A stretch of 64,000 bases of DNA, from contig NC_073307.1 in NCBI RefSeq assembly GCF_027595985.1, forward strand, positions 45,672,594-45,736,593. Reading direction: 5' to 3'. The DNA is from Sorex araneus. Its lineage: Eukaryota > Chordata > Mammalia > Eulipotyphla > Soricidae. Made by a program: the position numbers and the translations under genes. Positions 36,178-49,990 of this stretch are shown in pieces (within the stretch, counting starts at the first letter, position 1; the number at the start of each line of letters is the position of its first letter). The notes below the pieces were generated by a model. That model was not told where the DNA came from, did no database searches, and saw nothing but the letters and a program-made list of their open reading frames with translations.

Positions 36178-37170
36178 ATTTTTTAAAAATTTTTATTAGT
36201 GAATCACCGTGAGGTACAGTTACAAACTTATGAACTTTCATGTTTGCATTTCAGTCACACAGTGATCAGTGATCATTGTTTACATGCCTCTACCAGTGTC
36301 CATTCTCCTCCACCAATGTTCCCAGTACCCCTCCACCAACCCCACCCCAACCCCGACCACCCCACCCTGCCTCTGTGTCAGGGCATTCCCTTTTGCTCTC
36401 TCTCCTGTTGTATGTTGTAGTTTGCAATAGAGGCACTGAGTGGCCATCACGCTCAGTCTATAGTCTACTTTCGGCATACAGCTTTCAACCCGAGTGGGTT
36501 CCCCAACATCCTCTACTAGGTGTTCCCTTCTCTATCTCAGCTGCTTTTGCCCAGCATGTGAGGCCAGTTTCCAAGAAGTGGGGCAGACCTCCTGGTTCTG
36601 ATCTCTACTACTCCTGGGTGTTAGTCTCCCATTCTGCTACTTTATATTCCACAGATGAGTGTGATCTTTCTGTCTGTCTCTCTTTCTGACACATTTCACT
36701 TAACATGATACAATCCATATCGACCCACATATATGCAAATTTCTTGACTTCATCTTTTCTAACAGCTGCATAGTATTTCACTGTGTAGATGTACCAAAGT
36801 TTCTTTAACCAGTCATCTGTTTTTGGGCACTCTGGTGTTTTCCAGATTTTGGCTATTGTAACAGTGCTGCATGAACATAGAAATGGAGATGTCATTTCTA
36901 CTATACCTTTTTGCCTCTCCTGGATATATTCCCACGAGTGGTACTGCTGGGTCAAATGGGAGCTCAATTTCTATTTTTTTGAGAATCATCTATATTGTTT
37001 TCCAAAAGGGCTGAACCAGTCTGCATTCCCACCAACAGTGAAGGAGGGTCCCTTTCTCCCCACATCCATGCCAACACCGCTTGTTTTTGTTTTTTGAGAT
37101 GTGGGCTAGTCTCTGTGGTGTGAGATGTTATCTCATTGTTGTTTTGATCTGCATCTACCTGATGATTTTA
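36178..37170 (-). mobile_element. LINE-1 3' end, antisense
   Basis: From the antisense poly(A)/3' UTR (GTGAATCACCGTGAGGTACA) to the ORF2 C-terminal cysteine region. On the minus strand 36967-36608 reads [12 protein letters not shown], as in LINE-1 ORF2. 5'-truncated. Confidence 0.85.
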
Positions 37171-37989
37171 TCACTATCTTTTTTTCTAACTTCTTTCTTC
37201 TTTGAATATTCCACCCATATCTATAATTTCTCCATTGCTTATATGCAAAATTCACAAAACCATACCATCAGCCCATACCCAGATTTTAGAATATGGACTT
37301 TGATTCATTGACACAAGACTCTTTAAAATAAATCTAAGCCGTAATTTTTCTTTGTCCTGCATACGCTTTGATTTTTTGAAAGTCAATACCGCTGTTCTCT
37401 GAGTCCTTATCAATCAAATTTAATTTTGTTATATAATTCTCTGTAGCCCTGGTTTAATTTTAAGGTGAAATTAAATACATGAAAATTTATTTACTCTGAA
37501 TCATCATGATTTAATTAGTTATTTTGATATCTTTCTTGTATGATACCTCAACATCCATTTTATTCTTCCAGCCACAGTCACATGCTGATAATATCAGTCT
37601 TGTTTACTATACTAAAATCTGCTCACTAAACTGAAACAACTAGCTGTTGTGAATCATAGTACAGCCAAATATTTAATTTCATCTACTATAACCCCTTTTT
37701 AAAGTTTAACTTCATAATGAGCTCTTGTGGCAATTGTCTTGAACTCTGTTTATCCACAAGGAGGCAGCGAAACACAGCTCACCAAACCAATAGCATCGCC
37801 AGCTAGTGAGCTTGTCACATAGCAACAATATAGCTTTCTGCTGGCAAGTTACTCCATTCGCTGCACATTAAGCATCACTTTAAAACGAGGATGAGGGACA
37901 CATGGGTAGTCTCGGGCCAGGGGCAATACCAGAGCACGCTCCGCCGAGATTCGACCCTGGTGGCTACACTTTGATGCGGCCACTCTGCT
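37171..37989. other. Unassigned sequence
   Basis: AT-rich, then GC-richer from about 37740. No gene recognised. The last 200 bases may belong to the retroposon that follows. Confidence 0.3.
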
Positions 37990-38515
37990 GCTGGTTGACC
38001 ACGATCTGGAGGCCAGCTAGACTACTTTTGATCCCAGCAACTGCTTGCAGCCATGTCTCTAGACTGTGAACTAAGCCATAGCCCATGCTGCCCCAGGAAG
38101 GGAAATAATGCAATTTCTAACATAAATCTCCCTGGACTTAATTAAAAAAATACTAAAATGCAGAAATCCTAAATCTTCATGTCTCTTCATTCTCAGCAAT
38201 GGAAAACTAATTATCAAATGTTTCCTTGTCAGTAGGGCTGTTTTTTTTGGGGTGGGGGGGAACTCCAACAACAATAGTGAGTTTTGTGTTGAAATATGGA
38301 ATGTAATCAAGGTAAAGAGAAAATGAAGTGAAATTTATCAGCTACTCAGGCGGAAGTGGGGGGGTGGTGAAGTGGGAGGTATACTGGGGTTTTTGGTGAT
38401 GGAATATGGGCACTGGTGAAGGAACGGGTGTTTGAGCATTGTATAACTGAGACATTAGCCTGAGAACTGTGTAACTGTCCACATGGTGATTCAATAAAAT
38501 AAATAAATTTTTTTA
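37990..38515 (+). mobile_element. A-tailed LINE-like retroposon (family of four)
   Basis: Contains AGCCATGTCTCTAGACTGTG and TTCTCAGCAATGGAAAACTA, a G-rich tract, and ends GTGATTCAATAAAATAAATA. Related to 34690, 41640 and 49437. Confidence 0.55.
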
Positions 38516-38539
38516 AAAAGTAAGATAAAAATAAGAAGA

Positions 38540-38985
38540 CCTACTTTAATACCAGGAGGTTGACTCCATGGCTTCGAGGCTGGCCTCACGTTCCGGGGAA
38601 AGGTCAACTCAGAGAAGCGATCACCAACTACATTGTAGTCGAAGGCCATGTGGGGGAAGGGAGTTGCGGGCTGAATGAGGGCTAGAGACTGAGCACAGCG
38701 GCCACTCAACACCTTTATTGCAAACCACAACAGCTAATTAGAGAGAGAAAACAGAAGGGAATGCCTTGCCACAGTGGCAGGGTGGGGTGGGGGGGGAGAT
38801 GGGATTGGGGAGGGTGGGAGGGACACTGGGTTTACGGGTGGTGGAGAATGGGCACTGGTGAAGGGATGGGTTCCAAACTTTGTATGAGGGAAGTATAAGC
38901 ACAAAAGTGTATAAATCTGTAACTGTACCCTCACGGTGATTCTCTAATTAAAAATAAATAAATTTTAAAAAAAAAAAAACAAAGA
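38540..38985 (+). mobile_element. LINE-1 3' UTR, 5'-truncated
   Basis: From AATACCAGGAGGTTGACTCC to the poly(A) run. It matches the 3' UTR of the full-length element, including the G-rich tract and the CTGTAACTGTACCCTCACGG end. Confidence 0.85.
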
Positions 38986-39695
38986 AGACCTACTTTAAGC
39001 AACAATTATTGAGAATTTCCCCTAAACAGTCCTAGAGAAACACACTATATCAGGGATTAAATTTGGATTGGCCACATGCAAGACAACTGCCTTAATTTTC
39101 TAATGCAGAAAATAATAATCAATAATTCTGGTAGGAATGTTAATGGAAGACTTGAATGAGAGTTTGTGGGATTTTTCAAAATCAGTCTCTTCCCATACAA
39201 TCTGGCCATAGCACTTCTTGACTTTCATTCAAATGAGTTAGAAATTTGTGTTCACACAAAAATGTAAAAAGGGATTCTTAGGACAATTTTTTTCATAATG
39301 AACACAACTGGGAAACAGCCAAAGTATTTTCATTAGGTGAATTGATACATAAACTGTAGACAATAAGATATCTTTCACTTTTAAAAATATATCTATGAAA
39401 ACTGTGAAAATATATAACTAAATAAAATGAATCAATCTGAAAAAAATAAAATGGTGATGATAATAATAGTCTATACAAAGTAATTAATTAATTCTGATAT
39501 TCAGTCAATGAATGTAATTCAGATAGTAATTCAGATAATACAAATCTAGCTTTTGATCACATGTTATGATTAATCCTGGTCTTAATCTGTTCTTATATGT
39601 TTTTCCCCTATAGTTTAGCTAACATAGTTACAATGGTGCTAATGTTTATACCATGATGTATACAATTATTATATGCAAACTAAAGTATTATATTT
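38986..39695. other. Unassigned AT-rich sequence before arm C
   Basis: No gene, clear repeat or conserved motif seen. Confidence 0.3.
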
Positions 39696-40719
39696 AAACT
39701 AAATTTAAGCTAAAATTTTGTTCAAAGGAAAGAGTTTTAGTTATATATATATTTTTTTAAAATGGAAATGAACAACAAATGTCAAAGCACCATACTGGCA
39801 CTGGTGACAGAACTGGTGTTAGAAGATTGTATGCCTGAAGCTCTATCAAGAACAATTTTGAACATCACTGTGCCATAATATGATAGAGAGTTAGATAAGT
39901 ATAAATTTCTTCAGCTGGAAAAAAAAACCACTAGTCCTCCATAGGACCTTCCTGGGGTGGCAGTCATGAGCCACCCCACATCTTAGCTATGTAGCTTGCT
40001 CTCCAGTAGGTGGCACCACTTGTATAGAAACTCCATTGTTCAGCACTAGAAAAATCCTCTGTCTACCTCCAAGACTGAAAGGGCACATTCCTATCTTAAT
40101 GGAGCTTATATCATGCCAGGGAAAAGTTACATACCAAGTACTTAGGCATGAAAAACAACCAGAGGAAGCCATAGTCAACATATGAACTTTTTCTATCAAA
40201 TTCAGGAATCAGTGGAGGCCCTCATTTGCTCATCCATATTGCCACTGAGAAATACAATAAATTTCACCAACCCAGTATGTTAAATAAGTAAAAGTGAAGC
40301 AAAACTCTCCAAGTTAAGTGTTATTGTGTTTTCTTGTGTCTGGATACAAAGGCTAGAACACAAGACATGAGAGTGGAAGAGTAGGGAGAAATTTAATCCT
40401 AAATCAAAAACAAGAAATGTAAGAGTGTAAAAGAAGCTTCTAAAGACCAGGGGCCCAGAGGCTTGCAGTTGGGATGGAACTGGGCATCTCTTATACAGCA
40501 TATTCACAAAAAGGAGTTTCTCACTCCTGCCTTTTGACTTCCGGGTCACATTAGGGTCTGTATCGCAGCTGTGAAATGAACTCTTAGGGCTGTCTGGGGT
40601 TTCTTTGATTCTGTATTTCTTGAGATACACAGATGTCAGGGAGGGTGGCTAAGAACTTCTGTCTGGAGGACATGTTAGGTGATAAATGACTAGAGGTGTA
40701 TAGTCAGTTGGCTGAATCT

Positions 40720-41360
40720 GGAAACAACTGAAGTGCCAAGAACAGACGACTAGTAAAAGAATCTTTGGTACATCTACACAATGACAACTATGCAGCTGTT
40801 AGGAAAGATGAAGTCATGAAATTTGCTGATAAATGGATGGTCATGGAGAGTATCATACTAGTGAAATGAGTCAGATAGAGAGGGACAGACATGGAATGAC
40901 TGCACTCATTTGTGGAATATAAAATAACATAATATGAGACTGAAAACCAAGGACAATAGAAACAAGAGCCAGGAATATTTCTCCATAGTTGGAAGCCTCT
41001 CTCATGAGCTGGGGGAGAAGGCAGCTGGAATAGAGAAGGGATCACTAAGTCAATGATGGTTGGAGGGATCGTTCAAGATGGGAAATGTGTGCTGAAAGTA
41101 GATAAAGCACCAAAGGTGATAGCCTCTCAGAATCTGTATTGTAAACCATAATGCCCATAAGTAGAGAGAGATTATGGGGGAAATGTTCTGCCATAGGGGC
41201 AGGGATAGGGGTGAAATAAGGAGAGGATACTGTGGACTTTGGTGGTAGAAAATGTGCACTGCTGGAGGGACGGACGTTAAATCACTGTATGACTAAAACT
41301 AAAACATGAAAGCTTTGTAACTGTCCCACAGTGATTCAATAAAAAGCAAAATTAAAAACA
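40720..41360 (+). mobile_element. LINE-1 3' end (arm C)
   Basis: Paralogue of 6928-7560 and 17495-18150, ending in an A-rich tail. Confidence 0.75.
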
Positions 41361-41364
41361 GCAA

Positions 41365-41612
41365 AAGATTCCCAGGAGTGGTATTTCTGGGTCAAATGGA
41401 AGCTCAATTTCTAATTTTTTGAGAATCATCCATATTGTTTTCCAAAAGGTCTGAACCAGTCAGCATTCCCACCAGCAGTGAAGAAGAGTCCCTTTCTCCC
41501 CACATCCACGCCAACCTCAGTTGTTTTTGTTTTTTGGGATGTGGGCCAGTGTCTGTGGTGTGAGATGGTATCTCATTGTGATTTTGTTCTGCTTCTCCCT
41601 GATGATTAGAGA
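41365..41612 (-). mobile_element. LINE-1 ORF2 C-terminal fragment, antisense
   Basis: Minus-strand match to the ORF2 cysteine-motif region (reads ...[17 protein letters not shown] in one frame). Found only in arm C. Confidence 0.7.
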
Positions 41613-41639
41613 AGTACAAGTTGGCAGTGATGTAATTTC

Positions 41640-42065
41640 TGGCAGATATTTCTCTGGACTTAGTTACTAAAATACTAAAATACAGAAACCCAAAACCGTG
41701 AGGTGGCTAAGTGCGGTCACTCGACCTCATATCTCTTCATTCTCAGCAATGGAAAACAAATTATCAAATGTTTCCTTTCCAGCAGGTCCAACTTTAGCGG
41801 GGAGACACTCCAAACAATAATAGTGAGTTTTGTTGAAATATTGAATGTAATCAAAGTGAAAGTAAAGTAAAATTTATCAGTTACACAGGTGGGGGGGCAG
41901 GGGAGGGGGGAGCTAGTGGTGGGGGCGGGTGGAGTTATACTGTGATTCTTGGTGGTGGAATAAGTGCACTGATGAAGGGACGGGTGTTCGAGCATTGTAT
42001 AACTGAGACTTAAACCTGAAAACTTTGTAACTTTCCACATGGTGACTCAATAAAAAATTTAAAAA
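41640..42065 (+). mobile_element. A-tailed LINE-like retroposon (family of four)
   Basis: Shares TTCTCAGCAATGGAAAACAA, the G-rich tract and the ACATGGTGACTCAATAAAAA end with its relatives. Found only in arm C. Confidence 0.55.
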
Positions 42066-42869
42066 AATAAAAACAACAAAAGAAAAAAACGCTGTGGATG
42101 TCTGGTTTTGACCAGACCTCCCCACCCCCTATGCCCTCTCCTCCCCCCTCCACATTGTATTTGTTTCTGTCCAGTGTGTTTTAATGTCCTGTCGCAATTT
42201 CACCTCACAAATGGGGATCATAACAGCCTTGAGGGAGATGTGAGCTCTGACTTATCCAGAGCATCAAGCTGACCAGGGGTGAAGAGGGCAGGGCAGTTAG
42301 GGGGCACACTCAGAGGGAAAACATCCTAGAGGCCACACATTTGAGATCCTCCTAGAGAGATCAGGAATAGGGATCCTGGCAGTCTCACAGAACTGCTGGA
42401 CATTCCAGTTCAGGCTCAAGGGGCCTTTTTGTCAAGAATCCACCAGGGAACAATGACTTGAGCTTTTGGAGTAGAGAGAAGCACAAGGAAGGGGCCCTGC
42501 CATAGTTAGTTGATTTTTGTTATTGGAAACCATAAAGACTTTAACCAAAACTTTAGATTGAGTTAAATTAGAAGAAGATAGGTCCTACCAGAGAGAATCT
42601 TGTTATAGTTTCCAAACTACAGATTACTGATGGATCATTTAGTTCAATTAACCCCAGAGAGTATGCCTAGATCTCTCAAAAAGTGAAGTGACTTTTTTTT
42701 TCCTGGTTAGAGGCTGCTTCTTAAAGACCTATTCAGGCAGTAAAAAGCCCTGTTCTTTTCGCAGATGGATCTGTAGGTCATATATTTCTATCTTTTTTAA
42801 ACTTATTATTAGAGAATTATTTTACTAAAGTGAAATTCCTATATCTGCATGGTGCATGAACAATTTGAG

Positions 42870-42980
42870 TACTCTTCCTCTCTGTCTTTCTCTCTTTGTC
42901 TCTGTCTCTCTTTCTGTTGGCTGTCTGTCTGTTTGCATCTCTCTCTCTCTTTTTCTCTCTCTCTTTCCCTCTCTCTGGAA
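42870..42980. repeat. (CT)n/(CTGT)n simple repeat (arm C)
   Basis: Low-complexity pyrimidine tract, the reverse complement of the arm A tract at 6014-6140. Confidence 0.8.
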
Positions 42981-43774
42981 TCTTGAGAAAATTCTACTTT
43001 CCCTGTTCATGACAGCCTGTACTATGCCCTCATACTTCCCAGTTACCTTATGCTTCCTCAGGCATTCTTACTGACTGCAACATTTAATTTTACCATATTG
43101 TTTATAATCTCCCCCCAAAGTGATCACAAAGCCTTCTTTTATAGTTGTCTTCTAAGTCAGAATTCTCTTTAAGTGGTAAGAGAAAAAATATATAGATGTC
43201 TATTTTGACTAATTTATAGATTTTGTGGATTGTTGATTCTTGCTCTATCTTTATGCCAAGTCTAGAATTTTCCACTTTTCATTAGTGTAGTTAAAGATAA
43301 TGTGACTAATGATCATATCCACTTTTTGATCTATGTTTATGTAAAGAAAAATAACAACCAAAATACCAAATACTGAATCTTTTCTAAGTGGGCTGTTATG
43401 AGGGTCAGGGTGAAAATTCACAGGGATTTGGGGTCCTGAGTGAGGTTCCTGGTTCTTCACCTGCTGGTGGTCCCCATGCAGAGCGGCACTGCATCACTCA
43501 TCAGAAACCAAATAGGAAGTGACCCCAGAAACCCCCAAGACCACTTGGGACAGGCCCTATTTTTAAAAGTTGAATGTTTTACATTAAAAGTGGGATGTTA
43601 TGAGTAGACGCATCCCCCAGCAGCTCATTTATAATCTCTCCAGCTCCCACCCAGGGTAGAAATAGAAGAAACCTTTCCCTTTGCCTTCCTGTTTAGAGAA
43701 ATGACTACAATAGTCTCCTTAAGATGGGGATCACATGCACAGAGGCCAGCCAGCCAGGTGTCTGCTGATAAACG

Positions 43775-43780
43775 TTTATT
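43775..43780 (-). promoter_or_regulatory. Poly(A) signal of inhibitor copy C
   Basis: AATAAA on the minus strand, 98 bases after the stop of copy C. Confidence 0.75.
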
Positions 43781-43878
43781 GAAGAATCAAACCCATATGT
43801 CCCCCCTGACCCCCAGCCTTTCGAGAGAAATTAGTTCTCTGAGTGGCGACTGCTGAAAGGAAGATGCTGGTGCCATGT

Positions 43879-46800
43879 TCATTGGGAAGACACACACTCT
43901 CCCTGGTTTCTGAGAGTCAGCGCACCACGGCTCCTCCTACAAAAGAAAAAAGGTTATTGCAGATATTTATTTTTTGTGTGAATCAAGGTAGCTTTTATTG
44001 AATAAAACTTGCTTGGAAACATGTGAAAGGAGAGAAAGAGAGCAATGTGTTCAAGGCAGAACCCCGACATCTCCAGAGGGGAAAGAAGCAAGCAAAGAAA
44101 AAGACAAGCAAATGAGATACATAATCAAAGGAGAACTTGGGTAAACCTGGTTTGTTTTTAAAGAAAGGCTTTAAAGTCTTGAATGAAAGCTTTCTTAAAA
44201 GTGTAAATGAAAGAATTCTGTCCTTATTCTTTTGTCAATTTTTTAAAAAATGAGTATATGGTATTTAAGTTGAACATATAACTACTGAGCTTCAGTTTAG
44301 AAAAAAGATCTGTATTTTTCTTTTATACACCAATTAATAATATATACTAACAAGCTTCTTTTTCTCACTTCACTCCAGATTTTTCTCACTACTTATTTTC
44401 TCTTCCTCTCTCTCTCTTTGCTCTCTTTCGTCTTCCTCCTGCTCTTCCCATTTAGGGGGAGAAACTGTGATAATCAGTGAACCATTTCTATCTTCATTTT
44501 CTAAGAAGTATTTAGTTTGTTAGCTAGAACTAAGAGGTCTTCTTGATCTCTGAGAGATGCTACTTTCAAAACTCATATATTAGCTCTAGCACCTACCAGA
44601 CAGCGTTGCAAAACATACATCTGTTGGAATATACATTTCCATCGGATCCACAGAGAGGCCTATACTCCATGGTACAAGCTTCAGAATACCCAGAGCAACT
44701 AATTTCATCCTGTTGAACAGTAGATTGAGCAGTAGACTGAAAATAGAAAAAAAAGAATTAATGATCCAATTAAAACATTGGATCATTTAAAAATGAATTT
44801 TCAAATTACCATAAGGAATAGATCATTTATCCCAAAACCTCATATGTGCAAAGACACATCCTCTGCCATTTCTATAAGCCGGGCCAGGATAACAAGTCCC
44901 CATCCAGGCCTCAGTCTAACTCATTCCCTGCATCTGGGTGACAACTATATCCTCGAGATCCAATCTTGTTCTTAATTTCCAAATTACTCCTCTCATCACC
45001 ATACTGTCATCCACTTTATTCAAGCTCTTAATATGTCTTAGATACACATTTGCATATGTCAGTCAATTTACTGACTGTATCAGATTTCCTTACTACTTTA
45101 TCTGTATCTGAGATTTTAGGCATCTGACATCTATCTTTAAAAATATAAAACAAATTAGATCTTGCTCTTAATATACTCTACTCATCAAAAATGCTCCTCA
45201 TATAGTACCTCCAGACTTGTCTGTCTTGCATTCTAGCAAGTCAAAATGTATCTGTCTTGTATTTTAGCTAAAGTGAATGACTGACTTCCTGGAGAACTTA
45301 CTGTTTTGCACATCCTGATACCTTTGCTTATGATGTTCTCCTGTACTTCATTATGGCTGCATCAGATTTATCCCTGATCTTTTTAATGTTAATTTAAGCT
45401 ATTATCATGTCACTATTTTCATCATGCCATTTTCTTTCGTCCATTAAATTGGTCTAGACACATCACCTTAAAATTCTGTCTTTTATAATCTTATTTTCAC
45501 AAATATCTTGTATAACATTTTTTGGAGGGCCAAGGCCACACTGAGAAATGCCCAGGAGTAAAGCCTACTATTGTACTCCTCGCTCCTGGTGGTGCTCAGG
45601 GAACCATAGTCAATGCTGGGAATAAAACCCAGGTCAGCAACCCCATGTTAAGTGCCCTATCCTCTCTACTAGCTCTTCAGCCCCTTTTTATAATATTTTA
45701 AACACTATCAAATTTATTGGCATTCCATTCACATAATTCTTTCTTCTGGCCCATCTTTGTATTACTTTCTGCTTTTCCTTTATTACTTTAAGTTACTATT
45801 AGAATGCATTTGAGTACCTAATGTTCCTTGAAATCCTTTCTTAATCTGATAATTAGTGACAGTCTTGGGGAAAACACACACACACACACATAAACCACTT
45901 AACTATTTAAAGGCTATAAGTAAAGTTTTTGCAGTCTTCCTATGGTAAATCCAGTAATCATACTTGAACTCTTCTGTTTAGACTGATAAGATGGCCTCTT
46001 AATGACCATATATGCTTAAAGATAATTTCTAGAATATTCATTTAAAAATAGCATCTTTATTTGAAAATCGCGAAATGATTGCATCTTTTATATTAAGAAA
46101 AAATTATTATTTCTATATTTCTGCAAATACTTACACATTCACCATCATACATTTTTCTGAGAATCATTTTTAATTCTCTGAAAGAGAAAAGTTTGTTAAA
46201 TAGGAATACAGTTTCTTGGTATTCATAATAACTCAGAAATTCATGTCATTTTCTGTTGTCTGATGTGAAATAAGAATAAGTTCTAGTTAATAGAATACAG
46301 TTTGACTGATACTGACCATCAAAATCTTTGATATGTGAGCTTCTTGCAAAGAAACAAAAAATAATAAAACTAGCACTAAAATAAAGTTTATAATTTTTAA
46401 AAAGAGATTATGCATATTCACATGAAAATGAAAGATGTAATATAGTGTGGAAACATTTTGGTAGCATAGGAAAAGAAATATATGCTTAAATCCAATTGTG
46501 GCATTTGAGGTTTTGTCACAAAAATTTACATGTTCTTAGAAAATTTATTCTAATTACATTCATGATTTTTGTTGACTGTAAAGTTTTTGAAACACTTTTA
46601 AAAATAGTAGCATAAAAGACAAAAAGATTGGTAGAAAGACCTAATTCTGAGTATTCACATTGTGTCTGAGGCTTATATAAATTTGACACATTTTTATCAC
46701 AGTCAATCCAACATACTACCGTAACTTCTATCGTACAGATCAGAATACTGAAAATTGTAGTGGATAAGATATTTAGCTAATATCTTAGATATCCTAAGTG

Positions 46801-48003
46801 CTAACTAGAATCTAATCCATAAGCCCCTAAGTACAGAATTCTAACCACAAATTATGAAGCAGTGGATTCAGATTTCCAGAATGTGAAGGTAATTACTTTT
46901 CTTCCATTCTCCTAGAAACTGAGTCTGTGGAATTGTGAGGACTCAGTATTTTACTAATTCTTGAGTTTTGTGATAGCTGGGACTCCATATTCTCTGATAG
47001 AAACAACATGGATTTCCTCAGGAGTACGAAGTTTATTGTTAAAGTTTTATAGTGACTAACATGACTAACAGCCTAATGGTGCTATGAGTTTTCATCATGG
47101 AACAAGAAAAATGCAAGAGCAGAAATTTATAAAATTTTGTCCAAAATACATAATTAAGAAGAACTAACTTTCTAAGTACAATATGGCACAAAAATGCCTA
47201 TATTTAGAATCTAAAATCCGAGTATAAATATTAATATTTGACCATATTATAGAATATATCCTTAGACATAGCTGCATTTATTATAATTTTTGTGTTGGTA
47301 AAACATACCCAAAATTAATTTAACAAAAGGTGGGATTTATAAAACCATGTTTTAAAAAAAACCAAGCCATTTTTGACCAGTATGGGCTTGGTAATGTCTT
47401 TTAAAGTGAGGGTGGGGCATTCTAAATTGAGAGTTATACTTACTGGCTTTTCATACAAAGCATGCATTCATTACTGTAAGTATTCCCATCTGAAGCACAT
47501 ACTGGTTTGTATATTCTTGTGCATGCCATCCCGGAACCTTTCCCACTGTACGTAGAGCAATCCACCTATAATTGGGAAAAAAGCAAGCAACAAACAGTGT
47601 CCTGGATTATCTTCCTCCAAATTTTCAGTTACTCTAATCTTGAAATGGTCAACGGAAAAGTGGGAAGACACATAAACTTTTCTGCAAATAAATATAAAAG
47701 ACCGTTTATGAATCAGAGACTGTGCAAGTTGCACAAATAATTCAGACCTAGAAAATACTTTAAATAAAACAAAATGTGTAGTCTAGGAAAGAAATATTAA
47801 TGTCTCCTTTCAAGGGACATGAACAATGTCCAACTGAATAATGATTGTGAAAAATCCCTACAAAAGTTTCTGAAGAATTGGTACGGTTCTTGCTTTGAAC
47901 ACGGCTGGACGGGGTTCAATTTCTGGCACTCCAAATTCTCTCTTGAGCCCATCTGGAATAATCCCTAAATTTAAATTCCTGAGTATCTCCAGGTATTTCC
48001 CAA

Positions 48004-48039
<36 letters not shown>

Positions 48040-48865
48040 CACACACATTTTACGAAAACTTAAAATGCTACTCGACAGTAAAAGTTCACTTCAGGAATAG
48101 CTTCACTTCCAAAGGAAATGATTTCAATGCTCAAATCTCTCCTGCCAAGAGCCAGATCAACTACTTCCCCAGTAACATTCACCCAAAGCTCTGATTTAAT
48201 TTTTGCATCTTTCATTTTTCATCTCCATGTATATATACAGAGAGAGAGAGAAAGAGAGAGAGAGTAGGTTGTACTCACCCATGACCCCCGTGCTTCATTA
48301 TCAGAAGAAAGCAATATACGATGTAAATGGAAAAAAAAACACAAGTTCCACAGTTAGAAATGAAAACAGGATTCATTATTTACAATCACTGAAAACCATT
48401 TTCCTATCCCTGGCTCAGCCTAGACCTAAGAAGGATCACTTATTTATTCAGAAGAAACTCATAATGAAGACTGGGAAATGCATGAGCCTGATGAGAGAAA
48501 TCCCAAAGGAGGGAAATCCCTGGTAGCTGGAGAAAGTCCCCTGGACATTTTCAGAGTTCATTTAGGCAATGATTTTGGAGTCTCAGATGTTGATTCTGGA
48601 AGGACAAATCAGAAACCTGAGTAGAGCATCATAATCCTTTAATTATTCTTTCCATTATCTCTTCCTTTTTACCCTGAATATCTCACTTACATGACTTCTT
48701 TAGTGAGGCCATTCCAAATGCACAGCTCCTATTTTTAAAGTTTGAATATATTGCAATCAATATAAAAGCATGGAATTCAGAGGGTAATTGGAACTCACCA
48801 GGAGGAGAAACAGCCCAGGCAGAAGCTGCCAGAGCAAGGATGGCACAAACAGTGATGCTCTTCAT
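43879..48865 (-). CDS. Double-headed Kazal protease inhibitor, copy C (complete, 6 coding exons)
   Basis: A 147-residue paralogue of copy B in the same orientation. Coding exons on the minus strand are 48865-48799, 48292-48279 (14-nt microexon), 47565-47444, 46177-46135, 44736-44597 and 43936-43879 (stop TGA). Splice sites are GT-AG, phases are consistent and the sum is 444 nt. It has a signal peptide, Kazal domain I with P1 Arg44 and Kazal domain II with P1 Met105. Against copy B I count eight amino-acid changes (T14A, T22P, R32T, Q69E, I88T, E115G, K116N, K121R) and two silent changes. Exon 6 is identical. Copy C keeps the normal C-G-S-D-G loop in domain II. A secreted salivary-type inhibitor is the best reading from family resemblance; the tissue is not shown by sequence. 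Confidence 0.88.
45525..45690 (-). mobile_element. Older SINE, antisense (arm C)
   Basis: Complete counterpart of the arm A element at 2990 and the arm B element at 22975. Confidence 0.65.
47870..48045 (+). mobile_element. Old SINE fragment with (CA)n expansion (arm C)
   Basis: As the arm B copy, but the tail is expanded into a (CA)n microsatellite at 48007-48037. Confidence 0.55.
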
Positions 48866-48930
48866 GGTGACAGTGAGTGAGGTAGGAAGGAACAGAGAAA
48901 GTGGAGTGAGGAATGCACATACACCCCTTC

Positions 48931-48937
48931 TTATATA
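48931..48937 (-). promoter_or_regulatory. TATA box of inhibitor copy C
   Basis: TATATAA on the minus strand, about 70 bases before the ATG of copy C. The flanking sequence is nearly identical to the copy B promoter. Confidence 0.7.
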
Positions 48938-49436
48938 CCCAGCACACCAACACCCAAGGAAGGGCCCCCCCCCATTAGGAATTGACATCTTTAGTGTTGA
49001 TTGGCTGTTAACCCAGTAATCAGATTTAGTTCAAGGAAATACTGTCAAGGAAATTTTCCTTATTGTTTTGATTTGTAGACATTTGGAACAGTTGCAACTC
49101 TGAAATCTCTGCCAAATACACTTTTGCGTAATGATTCCCTGATCTCTCAGCAAATACAGTGCCATGTCTGTGTTTCAGGAAAAAAATAGCATGATAGGTA
49201 TTCTAAAGAGCACGCCATGTATCAAGGATATTGCAGTTATGCCAAATGTGAAAATGCTGAAGCAAAAATTAGAATAATGCAGATATAACTGTAAAATGTA
49301 TCGGAGTAGGCAAATTTATTGACTTATCCAAAATAGTCTATGGAGTTACTTTATAAAGATCAATGGAAAGCTTATTAACTGGTTCAAATTATATATACTG
49401 ATAAGTATTATTGGTGTTTAGTAGACATTTTTAACT

Positions 49437-49990
49437 TTTTTTTATTTTAATTCATTTCATTGAATCACCATGTGGAAAGTTACAAAGTTCTCAGGCTTAT
49501 GTCTGTTATACAATGCTCAAACACCCGTCCTTTCACCAGTGCCCATATTTGACCACCAAAAAAAAGAAAAAAGAAACAGTATACCTCCCTCCCCCCCCAC
49601 TCAACCCTCCACCCCCACATGCATAACTGATAAATTTCACTTCATTTTCTCTTTACCTTGATTACATTCCATATTTCAACACAAAATTCACTATTGTTGT
49701 TGGAGTTTCAACACAGAACTCACTATTCTTGTTGGAGTTTATCCCTCAAAAATATGGCCCTATTGACAAGGAAATATTTGATAATTAGTTTTCCACTGAT
49801 GAGAATTAAGAGATGTACTGGGGCCGTGCGGTTTAGGATTTCTGTATTCTAGCAATCAAGTCCAGGGAGATTTAAGTTGGAAATTGCATCATTTCTCTTC
49901 CAAGGGCAGCTTGGAGCAAAAGCTTAGTTCACAGTCTGGAGACATGGCTGCACCACTTGCTGGGGCCAGAAGTAATATAGCTGTCTCTGG
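49437..49990 (-). mobile_element. A-tailed LINE-like retroposon, antisense
   Basis: T-rich start, TTGAATCACCATGTGGAAAG, then the antisense of the family including a local 33-bp tandem duplication (49680-49745). It marks the end of homology between arms B and C. Confidence 0.55.

Larger units (their letters stand above)
39696..49442. repeat. Duplicon arm C
   Basis: Direct repeat of arm B carrying inhibitor copy C. The stretches 42080-43770, 44020-44590 and 46190-47440 align to arm B and show no further gene. The site of the arm B LINE-1 is empty here near 40150. Confidence 0.8.
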
